Positions 1 to 9,760 of a stretch of 64,000 bases of DNA are shown piece after piece (position 1 is the first letter of the stretch; each line of letters opens with the position of its first letter). The notes under the pieces are model-generated. The model saw nothing but the letters and a program-made list of their open reading frames with translations, made no database searches and was not told where the DNA came from. The stretch is from Welwitschia mirabilis (Eukaryota; Gnetophyta; Gnetopsida; Welwitschiales), in contig JBOZIK010000001.1 of NCBI GenBank assembly GCA_051453625.1, positions 167,300,814 through 167,364,813 on the forward strand, given 5' to 3'. A program made the position numbers and the translations under genes.

Positions 1-700
1 AACTCTTCAATCTACTAGTAATATCACTAAGTAGGATGTTAACCTTTGATTGTTCTTCTTCATGTTATACTTTTTTCGAGTCTTTAAGCATTTCACGTAT
101 AGTTCTAATATCTTTACATGTAGTTTTTGTCTAGTTTGACTATTTAATACACTATAGAAGTGATTAATAATTTCTTATTTTTCAAGCTCATTCACTGGGT
201 TGAATGACATGGTAATCAAGAATATTTCATATGTTAATGAATAATCTTCAGGAAGGTATTGCTGAAAATTTGTTACTTCTTTTCTTCTTGTCCTCATGAA
301 TGTCTCATTCATAAACTATTTGATAAAGACTTCTTGTACATGATTCCATGACTTAAGACTTCTATGTAAAATGGTTTTAATCCAATTTTTTACTTTTCAT
401 TCTAAGGTAAATGGAAATATTATCATGTAGGTCCTATTTGAAATTTAATTTTTCCCATTTCCCAAAGTAAGAATGAGTTATTCAATATCGACTATGTGTT
501 GGAATGGATCTTCATTAGGTTTTCCAGAAAATATAGGATAGGAATTCAAGGTTTATAACTCTATGTCATCACTAGGGGATAGGTCAAATGGGTTTTAAAG
601 TTCCCTCCTATTATTGATTAACATATCCTTTAAAGTGACATTTAAATTAGAAGTTTTGTTAGATTCCATTGAGGTAAGAGTATTAGGATGATTAGGCAAA
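1..700 (-). pseudogene. gag remnant of Ty3/gypsy element A
   Basis: Reading the minus strand gives a broken gag. Near 620-680 there is NVTLKD followed by PFDLSPSDD, then SYPIFSGKPNEDPFQ near 490-560. A retrotrans_gag-like core follows: a Trp-containing helix (KNWIKTIL, SLKSWNHVQEVF), then YSVLNSQTRQKLH close to 150. The same ordered motifs occur on the plus strand at 63100-63300 (element C), so the two are copies of one family. Gag would form the nucleocapsid of the virus-like particle. Several stops interrupt it, and its C-terminal part and pol lie beyond the window start. The gag assignment is firm at superfamily level. The lineage (Athila/Tat-like) is inferred from the primer site and leader. 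Confidence 0.75.
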
Positions 701-1390
701 AGAGAAGAGGTAGAAATTTTAGTAGAACTTGATTAATTTTTAGAAATTTTCAAAGACTTAGGAGTATGAGAACAAGAAATAGTAAATGTAAAATAATCTT
801 CTTGCTTAATTAAAGAATTAAAATTTTCTTTCTCACCTCGAGTTCTTCAATTAAAGTCCACCAAATCTTCTTTGATTACTTTATCAAAGAAATGTTTTTC
901 ATGAGTGTATTTACCTTTGCTGCTATTTACTATTACCCTATAAGATCAATTTATATTAAACAAACTTCTTTATATTCAAGTAGAATAAATCTCTAGGATT
1001 TTACAAAGGTGCAAGAAGTAGGATATACCAAATGAATATGGTAATTACTTAGATCTCATAAAGTGCAAAGTGTAAGTGAATTTTATTACAAATAATAGTT
1101 AATGTGGTAATCCCTCACATGAAGTGCGAGGGGTAGATCTAATAAATTAATGAATTGAAATATGAATCATTTAAATTAAAATTATAAAAAATAAAATTAC
1201 GATTTATAAGATAGAAAATTAAAGTATACTCCAAATGGATAGTCAAATAATTACTTGTAAACCATAAGCTAATCAAGTAATTGCAAGTAGATCCAAGAGG
1301 ATAAAATACAATAATATTGAAATAAATAAATTGAAATGAATTCAAAATACTTACTTGAGTAATGACAATCTTCCTTTTTCTCTTAAAGTC
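701..1390 (-). other. 5' leader of element A, no gene seen
   Basis: This untranslated stretch lies between the primer binding site and gag of element A. It is AT-rich and contains no frame with family-like motifs. Short possible peptides here do not resemble any domain I know. Confidence 0.4.
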
Positions 1391-1409
1391 TTTCTTGGCA
1401 ATGGCACTA
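1391..1409 (-). promoter_or_regulatory. primer binding site of element A
   Basis: On the minus strand this reads TAGTGCCATTGCCAAGAAA. It aligns without gaps to the common plant Ty3/gypsy (Athila/Tat type) site TGGCGCCGTTGCCGGGGA, and every difference is G-to-A or C-to-T. It sits between the LTR end and the leader, as expected for a reverse transcription start site. Elements B, C and L have matching sites in the same context. Confidence 0.7.
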
Positions 1410-1925
1410 AAATGTTGTGATGCATATTTATACTTCTAATTCCAATATTCTAAAGATTGAGTTTAACTTGTAACATACGAAAATATTATATTTGCACACA
1501 AGACACATTTATATAGTGGGATTAACCCAAATGTTATACACTTAGAGAATACTTCTAAAAGAGAATTTGGAGCATTGATTTCATAAAGAGAAGAATGATA
1601 TATTTTTAGAATTTCACTTTACAAAAAATAAAACAATGTAAAGATGAAGATGGAATACAATGCAATGGAATGAAATGCAATCGAATAAATGTAATTCCAA
1701 TGCAATGAATTAATTAAACTTCCAATCCACTATCATTTAGATTAGTCCTTATAACCTATTTCAATTATAAATTCATGTCACTTAAATTGCAATTAATATA
1801 AGCTATAAGGAAGAATAATAAAACATTTAAAAATATTTCAATTNNNNNNNNNNNNNNNNNNNNNNNNNNNNNNNNNNNNNNNNNNNNNNNNNNNNNNNNN
1901 NNNNNNNNNNNNNNNNNNNNNNNNN

Positions 1926-2330
1926 AAGATGGTCCTTCTCACAAGTAGGATGGATCTCTTTACCTTCAATTATATTTAATCATTACAAGAATGTAGATGA
2001 TAAAAGATGATTTTTTTATTAGTAAAAGTACATCCTCTTAAAATAAGAACTCCTTAATGAAAGATTCTCTATCTAGCACCAAGCTAGTTCTTCTCACAAG
2101 TAAGATGGATCACCTTGCCTCTAACAATCTCCAATCATCAAAAGAATGTAGATGATATAAGATAATTTTTTAATTAGTAAAATTAAAGTACATCCTCTTA
2201 AACTAATAACTCCTTAATGAAATATTATCTGCTTAATACCGAGGTAGTTCTTCTCATAAGTAGGATAGATCTCCTTACCTCTAACAATCTCTAATCATTA
2301 CAAGAACATAAATGACAAAAAATGATTCTG
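1926..2330. repeat. tandem repeat, period about 155-160 bp, 2.5 copies
   Basis: Three successive units start with a GTTCTTCTCACAAGTAGGAT-like phrase at about 1931, 2086 and 2246. Each runs through ATCATTACAAGAATGTAGATGA and, in the first two, CTCCTTAATGAAAGATT. Units are about 85% alike by eye. The left side is cut by an N run, so there may be more copies. It lies inside the LTR of element A, downstream of the TATA box in element orientation. Confidence 0.75.
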
Positions 2331-2348
2331 AATAGGATTTGGAAGGGT

Positions 2349-2358
2349 CTATTTATAG
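2349..2358 (-). promoter_or_regulatory. TATA box of element A LTR
   Basis: The minus strand reads CCTATAAATAGACCC, a canonical plant TATA context. TCATC/GATGA boxes lie just upstream (2467-2576). It sits about 0.95 kb from the LTR end, consistent with a long R-U5 region. Confidence 0.55.
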
Positions 2359-3522
2359 GTTGGAATAGGTTGCTAAAAGATGTGAAATAAAGAGGTATAA
2401 GTTAGATCCATCTTTTCATAATAATTTAATTAATTTTACAAATGATTTTGATTGTTGTCCATCGTGTCATCCCCATGACATAGAGGACAATACTCCATCT
2501 ACTAAATAATTCCTAACATGTGTCAAAAATGCTAACTGTCGTCCCAATTATTGTCCTTATGACATAGAGGATAACCATACTTTCCTAACTATCATCTCTT
2601 CTATCATATCGACGATATGAAGAACGACCAATATATCTTCATCACATTGCTCTAGTTCATCATTATCTAAAAATGGCTTCTTATGTTAGAAATTATTACA
2701 TCTTTGGTCTATATGAAAGATTTATATAATTTGCATAAACCTATAGAAAAATTTATCAATAAAACCTAAAAATGTACTCCACATGTATATTTAATATGTC
2801 AAGTTGGCATCACAATAATGAAATAATGTAAAGACTTTATAAAGTACCATTCGAATAGGCAGTGATTATGATGATGACAAGTAATAAATGTTTTCAAACA
2901 ATGAATAATAAAATCAAAATTTACTCAAAAATGAACTCACCTTGACTTCAAAACATATTCAAAGCCTCAAAAGTAAAATAACCATGTGGAAATACTATAA
3001 GAACAATAACTCTAGGAAATAAGCAGTGCCTCTAATGATACTAATAACACCAATGAACTCATAGCCTCAAAGTATTTTATTTTAATTCATGATAAGGGGA
3101 GTGAAATCATAATTAGAGAATTAGGTACCTGTGAAGCCTAACCAACTAATCCCCCAGTAGAGTTCCTGTAGCTACCAATACTACCAAGGTCCCTTTTAGA
3201 AAAAATTCACCCTGGAGTGGTAGAACATCATGGTGACCATGTATTTATCATAGAAATAATAGATTATGAATATTATTCTCCTCTTTTTTTTCATATACTT
3301 TTTCAAATTAAATACCACATGACCATACACTCTCCAAGATGAAGATGAAGAAATGTGATTAAAAAAAACACCTTCAAACAATTAAATACTTACATAATTG
3401 AGAGAAAATACAAAAAATTAAAGCATCTTCCTTCAAAATAAAGTTCATAGATATCTGAATATATTAATATTAGGTGAGTTTAATTTTATTACTTTGAAGT
3501 ACCAAAGTATAAACTACTATTT

Positions 3523-3527
3523 ATGAT
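3523..3527. repeat. target site duplication ATGAT of element G (left)
   Basis: ATGAT precedes the LTR start TGTTGAAT and is repeated exactly at 19297-19301 after the right LTR. Confidence 0.85.
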
Positions 3528-4722
3528 TGTTGAATGATGAATTGCTAATTGATGTCAAACTAATGTTTTCTATGTAGCAAAATTTGTTGTATCTTATTGA
3601 AAAAATATTGATTACTTACAGGTCAGAAAATGAAGTAATTTATACCACATTTTAATCTTGAAATCTATCAAGTTTTATTACTTTCTTGAGGAGTAAACTG
3701 GACTTCTAAGGAGTTGATCACACTTGGAGTAAACTCACAGAAATGAACTAAATTCAGAGGGATTGATCGAACTTCTAAGAAATTAACCAGATCTCTGAGC
3801 CTGAGAACCAGTACTCCTAAAATAATTGTCAAGGGATTGACCAGACCTATGAGGGGTTAACTAGACCTAAGTACTATGCACTTGATACTCTTAAACCAAT
3901 CATCAAGGAGTCGATCAGACAACTAAGGGATCGATCAGATCTAAGAACAAAGCATTAATATTTCACACCTAATCAGTAAGGAGTCGATAAGATTCTTGAG
4001 GGGTCAACCAAATTTAATACAGAAAAACTGAGATGGATTTTATTAGGACTAAGAAGACGACCAGATAGATATGTGAGTAATCAGATGAGTGATCAACCGG
4101 ATCCTGAGGAGTTAACTAGACATGGAGTTGTAAGAAACTAGGGTAACTGAAAAGTTTACTGGGTGACCTATTTAAGTAATAGCACTAGGAGGGGTTAAAT
4201 AAATGTTTGAGGGATCAACTAATTAAGATGTAAATGAAAATTTTATATCTATTATGTAGCCATTTTATAACCATTAAAAATGCATTTTTAGTTGTAATAA
4301 CCCTAAAAGCCTTCCATTATAAATAACCAAGAGTAAAATCACTGTAGTACTTTTTGATAAACTATTGAATCCTATGGATTGATCATTATACTCTTTTGGC
4401 ATTGCATTTCTGATCAAAGACAAATCAGCATCTATTGTATCTTTGTATACGAGGTTAGATCTGTAGCACTATATTGTTCATAAATTATATCATCTATAGG
4501 AGAAGTGATTCATTTACTTTCATTGAGCCAAAGAATAAGTGATACCTGTGCACTTGGGTATTCTATCATCACTACCATGATTTCTTGCAAAAGGATGAGA
4601 CTAAAAGTCCATTTGTAAAGCTTTCAAGTAAACCTACAATACCTAGAAGAGTTTAATAAAGATCTAGATCAGGCTTGGATAGAAGCTAATTGTCAAGAGC
4701 AGAGTAGGAGCTTTTCCCGATA
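3528..4722 (+). repeat. left LTR of element G, first part
   Basis: It starts TGTTGAATGATGAATT and matches the right LTR from 17803 throughout. Its 5' half is packed with a degenerate phrase around GGGGTCGACCAGACCT, repeated more than ten times. A TATA box lies at 4318. The LTR breaks at 4722, where element F is inserted, and resumes at 12381. Confidence 0.88.
4318..4325 (+). promoter_or_regulatory. TATA box of element G left LTR
   Basis: CATTATAAATAACC is conserved at 18693-18700 in the right LTR (CTATTATAAATAGCC). The flanking text is also conserved, so it is the probable core promoter of the element. Confidence 0.6.
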
Positions 4723-4937
4723 TGAAATTTTTAGAGGGGATTAATAGAACTAATGATCACTTTTAAATCTAAACCAAATTCTAAAATGAAATTAATCAAC
4801 TTTGCAAGTAAAAATTAAATCTAAGAAAAATAGCAAAATAGAAAAGTAATCAGCCTAGAAGGTTTATAGTGGTTGAGCAATGTGCCTACTCCACTCTTCA
4901 AGAAAAGATAGGATGTCCTCTTTTTTAGTTTCCTTAT

Positions 4938-5185
4938 CACTAGTGAACTGATAATTTTCTAGCTGATCATCAATCCCTCTTATAAAAATGATGATTTTTA
5001 GGCTTATCATCAATTTCACACACAACAATGATGATTTTCAGGCTTATCATCAATCTCACATATATCAATAATAATTTTCAAGATTATCATCAATCTCATA
5101 TATAATAGCGATGATTTTCCTGCCTTATCATCAACCTCACACATAACACTAATTATTTTCCAGGCTTATCATCAAACTCTCACAC
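4938..5185. repeat. tandem array of hairpin-forming ~48-bp units (F 3' LTR)
   Basis: There are five units of about 47-50 bp. Each contains TGATGATTTT, a short spacer, TTATCATCA, then a CTCACACATA-like linker. TGATGA and TCATCA arms make each unit a potential hairpin. The same array is present in the 5' LTR at 11316-11510. Confidence 0.8.
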
Positions 5186-5417
5186 TTGAAGTCTTTTAAT
5201 GGCTCAGACGCAATCACAGGAATAATAGAAGAACAATGAAATGTGCCTCAAGTACAGATGCAATAGTATAGGATCTACTTTTAATGAGTATACAAGATAG
5301 GATCACAAATCACCAATAGATCATCTAAGATAAGATTTTAATTCTCTTTATAAAACTATATATGCTAAATATTTTACTCCACCAAAATGGTTAACCCTAA
5401 CCAAATAGGTTTTACCT

Positions 5418-5425
5418 CTTTTATA
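5418..5425 (-). promoter_or_regulatory. TATA box of element F 3' LTR
   Basis: The minus strand reads CTATAAAAGAGG. The partner in the 5' LTR is TTATAAAAGGGG at 11744-11751. Confidence 0.55.
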
Positions 5426-6055
5426 GAGAAAGGAGAAATAACTATTAAAGAGAAATCCTAAAAAACAATTTCAATGAATATCAATTTGATATTTCAATCA
5501 AATGAATATTTCCAATGTAATTGAAAGATATGCTAGAAGAAAATAACCATTAAAAATTATCACAGTATTACCCGAAGAGAACTATTTTTTCAACGGTTCA
5601 AAGGAGGAATGTCCTTCTTAAGAAATGGAGATGTCCTTCCTCTCAAGGGGTGGATGTCCACCCTTAAGTAGTATGGACATTTACACTACTAAGAGAGTGA
5701 GTACATTAACCCTTGAAGAGGACAAACATCCACACTTGCCATAGGTATAGACTGGGAAAAATCTAAATGAAGGGGGGTTATTCAACCAATTTAGAGTGGG
5801 GACATCCACACTTAAGACCTATCAATCATGTTTCCTACAAGAAGAAGAGACACCCATCCTATTTGAGTGGAGAAGTCTAGGCCTAAGACTTGTTGTAGAT
5901 ACAATTTACCCATAATAAGAGGAAACATCCACCCTGTTTTGAGTGGGGACATCCGCATGCAAAGGCTAGCTTTTTAGCTAGACTATGATAAATAATGATC
6001 ATTCTTTTGCTTAAACCTCATGCCTATTTGCATCATTAAAATCATGTACTTTAAA

Positions 6056-6070
6056 TCTCCTCCTTTTTAA
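6056..6070 (-). promoter_or_regulatory. polypurine tract of element F
   Basis: The minus strand reads AAAAAGGAGGAGA immediately before the 3' LTR. Element G has a near-identical tract, AAAGGAGGAGAT, at 17791-17802. This is where plus-strand DNA synthesis would be primed. Confidence 0.8.
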
Positions 6071-6482
6071 TGATGATAAACCCATTAATCTGAAGAACTA
6101 GTTCAAAATAACCTTCCCTTGAGTTTAATAACTAGCTCCACTTGAGTTTAATATCCCTATTAGAATGAGATAAAGATATAATTATTATATCTCATATAGT
6201 CTTTACATTACTCATCTTTTGACATCATTGATTCTGAAATAAAATACATAATACACAAAAATAGCCCTGAAAAGCATGTGTACAAGAGAGTAACAAACAT
6301 ACAAAATGAAAAAATAGATTTTATATTAACCATTAAATACAAATATGATTTACATATTTAATAAGTTTGGAGTACATAAGAGTAAACTTGGACTAATAAG
6401 CACAAAAACACTAGATACAGGGATTCAAAGACATAATGATACAAAGACTAGAAGAAGATACTAGAATAAAAGAGAGATAAAG

Positions 6483-7690
6483 ATACAATTAACTAGATTT
6501 CATCACATTTCCACTGCTACTACTAATGCAAGAAGTAGATTGCACCTCTAATCCAAAATCAACAAGAGCTTTCTTTATCTTAGATAATTGAGATGAGATC
6601 CATCTGAGCCACTTATTGGTTAAGGAGGTAGCCCTTGAGGACTCACTAGGTTGCATGTGTTTAAGTTTCCTAGAAGGAGGAGAAGCTAGGGCTACAAGGG
6701 TTGTTCCTTCCATAATTCTCATCTAGATAAGAGAGAACTCATCAAATGGCTTTAGTAGTTTCAAAATTTCATCTTTAACCTTTGGTAGAACTACCTGGTC
6801 ATGATACATCTTAGTGATGAGGCCTCCATATGGAAGTAGTGCTAAATCCATAAATGTGTAGGAACTCATGTTTTATAGAATTAGTTGTGGTAAGCTAAGT
6901 TGAATTCTTTGATCATAGCAATACATAACATAAGCACATAGAGGAGACACTTCATCTATGTAGCTAAGCTTGGAAATTAGATTAACAAAGATAATACAAA
7001 AAAGTACCCTAAAAATTAGCTTCAAAAACCAAGTGGAAATGGTAGTTTATCATTCTTGTTATCTTTCATACAATACTCCATTAAGCTCATTTCTAGGAAC
7101 TAAACTATCTAAAAGTAAAACTGAAGAGATATGCACATAGTCTACATAGTCTAATGGAAAGCCACTAGCATTAAAAATCATTTCAAGATCAATCTTAATC
7201 TTAATACCATATAGATTTAAAATAAATTGATTTACAATAAAGCATAAGAGCCAAATTCACCAAAACATGCATATGAGAGTTTAAAATATAAGTCCAACCT
7301 AACTCTTTCAACCTGGATAGGATATTAAGTAATGTCTGAAATTATCCTACAAAATAACCCTCTCTGGAGTAAGAGGCTTCTTGTTAAAGCTTTAAGTCCA
7401 CATTGCCTTTACCTTAGGAGTCACAAAAATAGGCTTTGATTCCTTTTCTTTATCTTTTTCTTTTCTTAAAATAGGGATCTTCTACCTTGGCATGGTGGAA
7501 ACAAAGAAGAAGAAGAAAAGAGACAAGATACTAAGAAAAGAAAAAATACCAAGAAAAAACGAACACTTACTTCTAAGAACTGAACCATGGAAAAGCAATA
7601 AGATAAGATAAAAGAAAGGGAGGATGACCAAATTTATAGATGCAGATGACCGAGGAGGGTTTCGGCAAAATAAAATGCAAATTTGCATTC
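6483..7690 (-). pseudogene. envelope-position ORF of element F, plant-transposon-protein-like
   Basis: Downstream of pol and in the same sense, the minus strand shows a gene-like stretch of about 400 codons. It opens with MQICILFCRNPP and a hydrophobic, Phe-rich segment near 7500-7690, then a basic stretch rich in Lys/Glu. A conserved-looking core follows (NASGFPLDYVDYVHISS near 7130; LSYIDEVSPLCAYVMYCYDQ near 6930; LALLPYGGLITKMYHDQVVL near 6800). It ends in a Ser/Lys-rich tail (6489-6722) with two stops and small frame breaks. The core resembles the plant retroelement ORF family catalogued as putative plant transposon protein (PF20167-like; from memory, unsearched). SIRE-type copia elements often carry an extra ORF here. 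Its function is unknown. Confidence 0.55.
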
Positions 7691-7977
7691 ACTAAGTGCA
7701 CAAACATCTAGCCTTTTAAGGGGTGGATGTTCAGCCTCCACTTGGCCTAAGACCCACTCTTAGGTAGATGAACATCTAGACTCCTAAGGGGGTAGACGTA
7801 TAGACTCCTAGAGTGATAGGGAGGTCCAACGACAAGAAGAAAAACTATAGTTTTAATTGGAAACAAAAATGAAATTGCACATAATACTAAAAACAGAAAA
7901 ATAATAATATTAATACACTAAAAAACTTAACAAAATGTAAAATTTTAGTATTAAATTTAATCAAAAAATCATACCTC

Positions 7978-8630
7978 AATTGGACATGTTCCTATGCTTA
8001 ACTCAACCCTTAAAAGATCAAATCTCTCTTCTGAAAGCAGCTTGGCAAACATGTTTCCAAGTTGTCTATCCATTAACACATGATCAAGTTGAATTATCGT
8101 GGATGTAGACATGAAGATGTAAAACTATTTTTCTTGAGTAATTTTATATATCTTTACAAGCTCCTTAACATACTTAGATTGGTTAACACCATCCCTAAGT
8201 TGTAAGATTAAAAAGAAATTAATCTCTCCAAGTAAGCTTTTATGCCTAGACTTTGACAAATTAAGTATTAGTTTATCATTAATAGCTCCAAAGTTTCTAT
8301 AACTAGACCTGCATGTCTTAACAGTAAGGCTCTTTTCATTTTGAATCTTGCTAAAAAATTGACAAATCTTATTAAAACATTAGGTTTAGAACATAAAGGT
8401 TCAATCCATGTAAAACAAATATAGTTATCAATCATCATAGAATATCTTTTACCACTTAGATCTTAAACTTTTCTAGACCCTACTGAATCTAAGTGAAATA
8501 ATTCTAGAGGCACTTATGAGGGTATCTTAGACTTGGACTTAATAGAAGACTTAATAAATTTAGCTATTTGACATTATTCATATAAAACAAAATTTGTAAA
8601 ACTAAGTTTGGGTGAACCTATAACCAACTC
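7978..8630 (-). pseudogene. integrase fragment joined to RT/RNase H tail (element F)
   Basis: On the minus strand, integrase text (KFIKSSIKSKSK, then LELFHLDSVG, LSGKRYSMM and DNYICFTW) runs to about 8290. It then passes almost directly into an RT-tail motif (DGVNQSKYVKELVK, near 8170) and a C-terminal RNase H signature (DHVLMDRQLGNMFAKLL, near 8060). A full copia pol would have about 2.5 kb between these points, so most of the integrase core, RT and RNase H has been deleted. Stops and frameshifts are present. Confidence 0.75.
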
Positions 8631-9100
8631 TTATTGAGAGATGATCTTCAAGTTTGAAATAATTGGAAGACTTATTCTTCTATGTCCAATATGTTCTTGA
8701 CTTACTTGAGTAAAACCACACAATTCTTTAGCATTAAAATTACTTCTTATGGAATACAATCTTCCTATATCAAGCTCTTTATTACTAGATACATTCTTTA
8801 GCACACATTTATTTTTATCAAATATGAATACATTCCCTTTATCATACATTAGAGAAACACTTAATAGATTATGCTTAAGGCCTTCTACATATAAAAAATC
8901 ATTAATTTTTAGAAGCTCATATTCACAAATCATACCTTTTTACTTGATGTCTATTTTTTGATTATCACCAAAAGAAACCTCTCCTCCATCATAGCTGACA
9001 AGTGTGTGAAACCATCTCTTGTCATCTGTCATATATCTGGAACATACACTATTTAAGAATCATCTAGGATACTCCCTGCTTTAAGAGTGATCTGTATAAG
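8631..9100 (-). pseudogene. protease and GAG-pre-integrase region of element F
   Basis: The minus strand shows a copia protease-type motif near 9040 (VCSRYMTDDKRWFHTL, where families have a GCSRHMTGD-like motif), then SYDGGEVSFGDN. A GAG-pre-integrase domain follows: INDFLYVEGLKHNLLSVSLM, with CVLKNV and IGRLYSI downstream, in an uninterrupted 100-codon stretch at 8631-8933. The usual catalytic DSG context before CSR is not intact. The homologous region in element G is at 13530-13950. Confidence 0.82.
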
Positions 9101-9294
9101 TAATCCTTTAATATATTCCTTTTTAACCCATCTTTACTTAATGATAGATTTATTGTTCATTGCTTTTGGTTTTCACAAAAATTTGTTACTTTTATAATGG
9201 GAAAAATTTTCCTTTTTGATAGGACAAGAAAATCTGATATGCCCTAGGTTTCCATAATAGAAACATTAAATATGAAAAGAATCTAAATTATTTA

Positions 9295-9760
9295 ACTTTA
9301 AAGCATACCTCTTATGATTAGATTTTACCTTGTTGGACTAATATGAGGTAGTAGCATTGAGTTTCCTTACANNNNNNNNNNNNNNNNNNNNNNNNNNNNN
9401 NNNNNNNNNNNNNNNNNNNNNNNNNNNNNNNNNNNNNNNNNNNNNNNNNNNNNNNNNNNNNNNNNNNNNNNNNNNNNNNNNNNNNNNNNNNNNNNNNNNN
9501 NNNNNNNNNNNNNNNNNNNNNNNNNNNNNNNNNNNNNNNNNNNNNNNNNNNNNNNNNNNNNNNNNNNNNNNNNNNNNNNNNNNNNNNNNNNNNNNNNNNN
9601 NNNNNNNNNNNNNNNNNNNNNNNNNNNNNNNNNNNNNNNNNNNNNNNNNNNNNNNNNNNNNNNNNNNNNNNNNNNNNNNNNNNACTTTAAAGCATACCTC
9701 TTATGATTAGATTTTACCTTGTTGGACTAATATGAGGTAGTAGCATTGAGTTTCCTTACA
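9295..9760. other. assembly gap with exact 77-bp flank duplication
   Basis: Bases 9295-9371 are repeated exactly at 9684-9760, on either side of a 312-base N run. Such perfect identity in an otherwise heavily mutated element is best explained by two contigs that overlap but were not merged. Confidence 0.85.

Larger units (their letters stand above)
1410..3522 (-). repeat. 5' LTR of element A and adjoining sequence
   Basis: The 3' end of this LTR (minus strand) is fixed by the adjacent primer site and by its ACAACATTT ending, which matches ACAACATCT in elements B and C. A TATA box, tandem repeats and TCATC/GATGA boxes lie inside. The far (5') end cannot be placed; it may be anywhere up to the insertion point of element G. 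There is an 82-base N run at 1844-1925. No coding sequence was recognised. Confidence 0.55.
4723..6055 (-). repeat. 3' LTR of element F
   Basis: It aligns with 11102-12380 along its full length. Its inner end starts TTTAAAGTACATG (the expected TG is mutated) next to the polypurine tract, and its outer end is ...TTTCA. It carries a 48-bp tandem array (4938-5185), a TATA box at 5418 and many GGATGTCC-type phrases between 5580 and 5960. Confidence 0.88.

Noticed and set aside
3196-3381. Minus-strand 61-codon frame at 3.2 kb
   Set aside because: AT-rich chance frame inside LTR-type DNA; no recognisable motif.
8749-8961. Plus-strand 70-codon frame at 8.75 kb
   Set aside because: It is antisense to the clear GAG-pre-integrase reading on the minus strand and has no family features.
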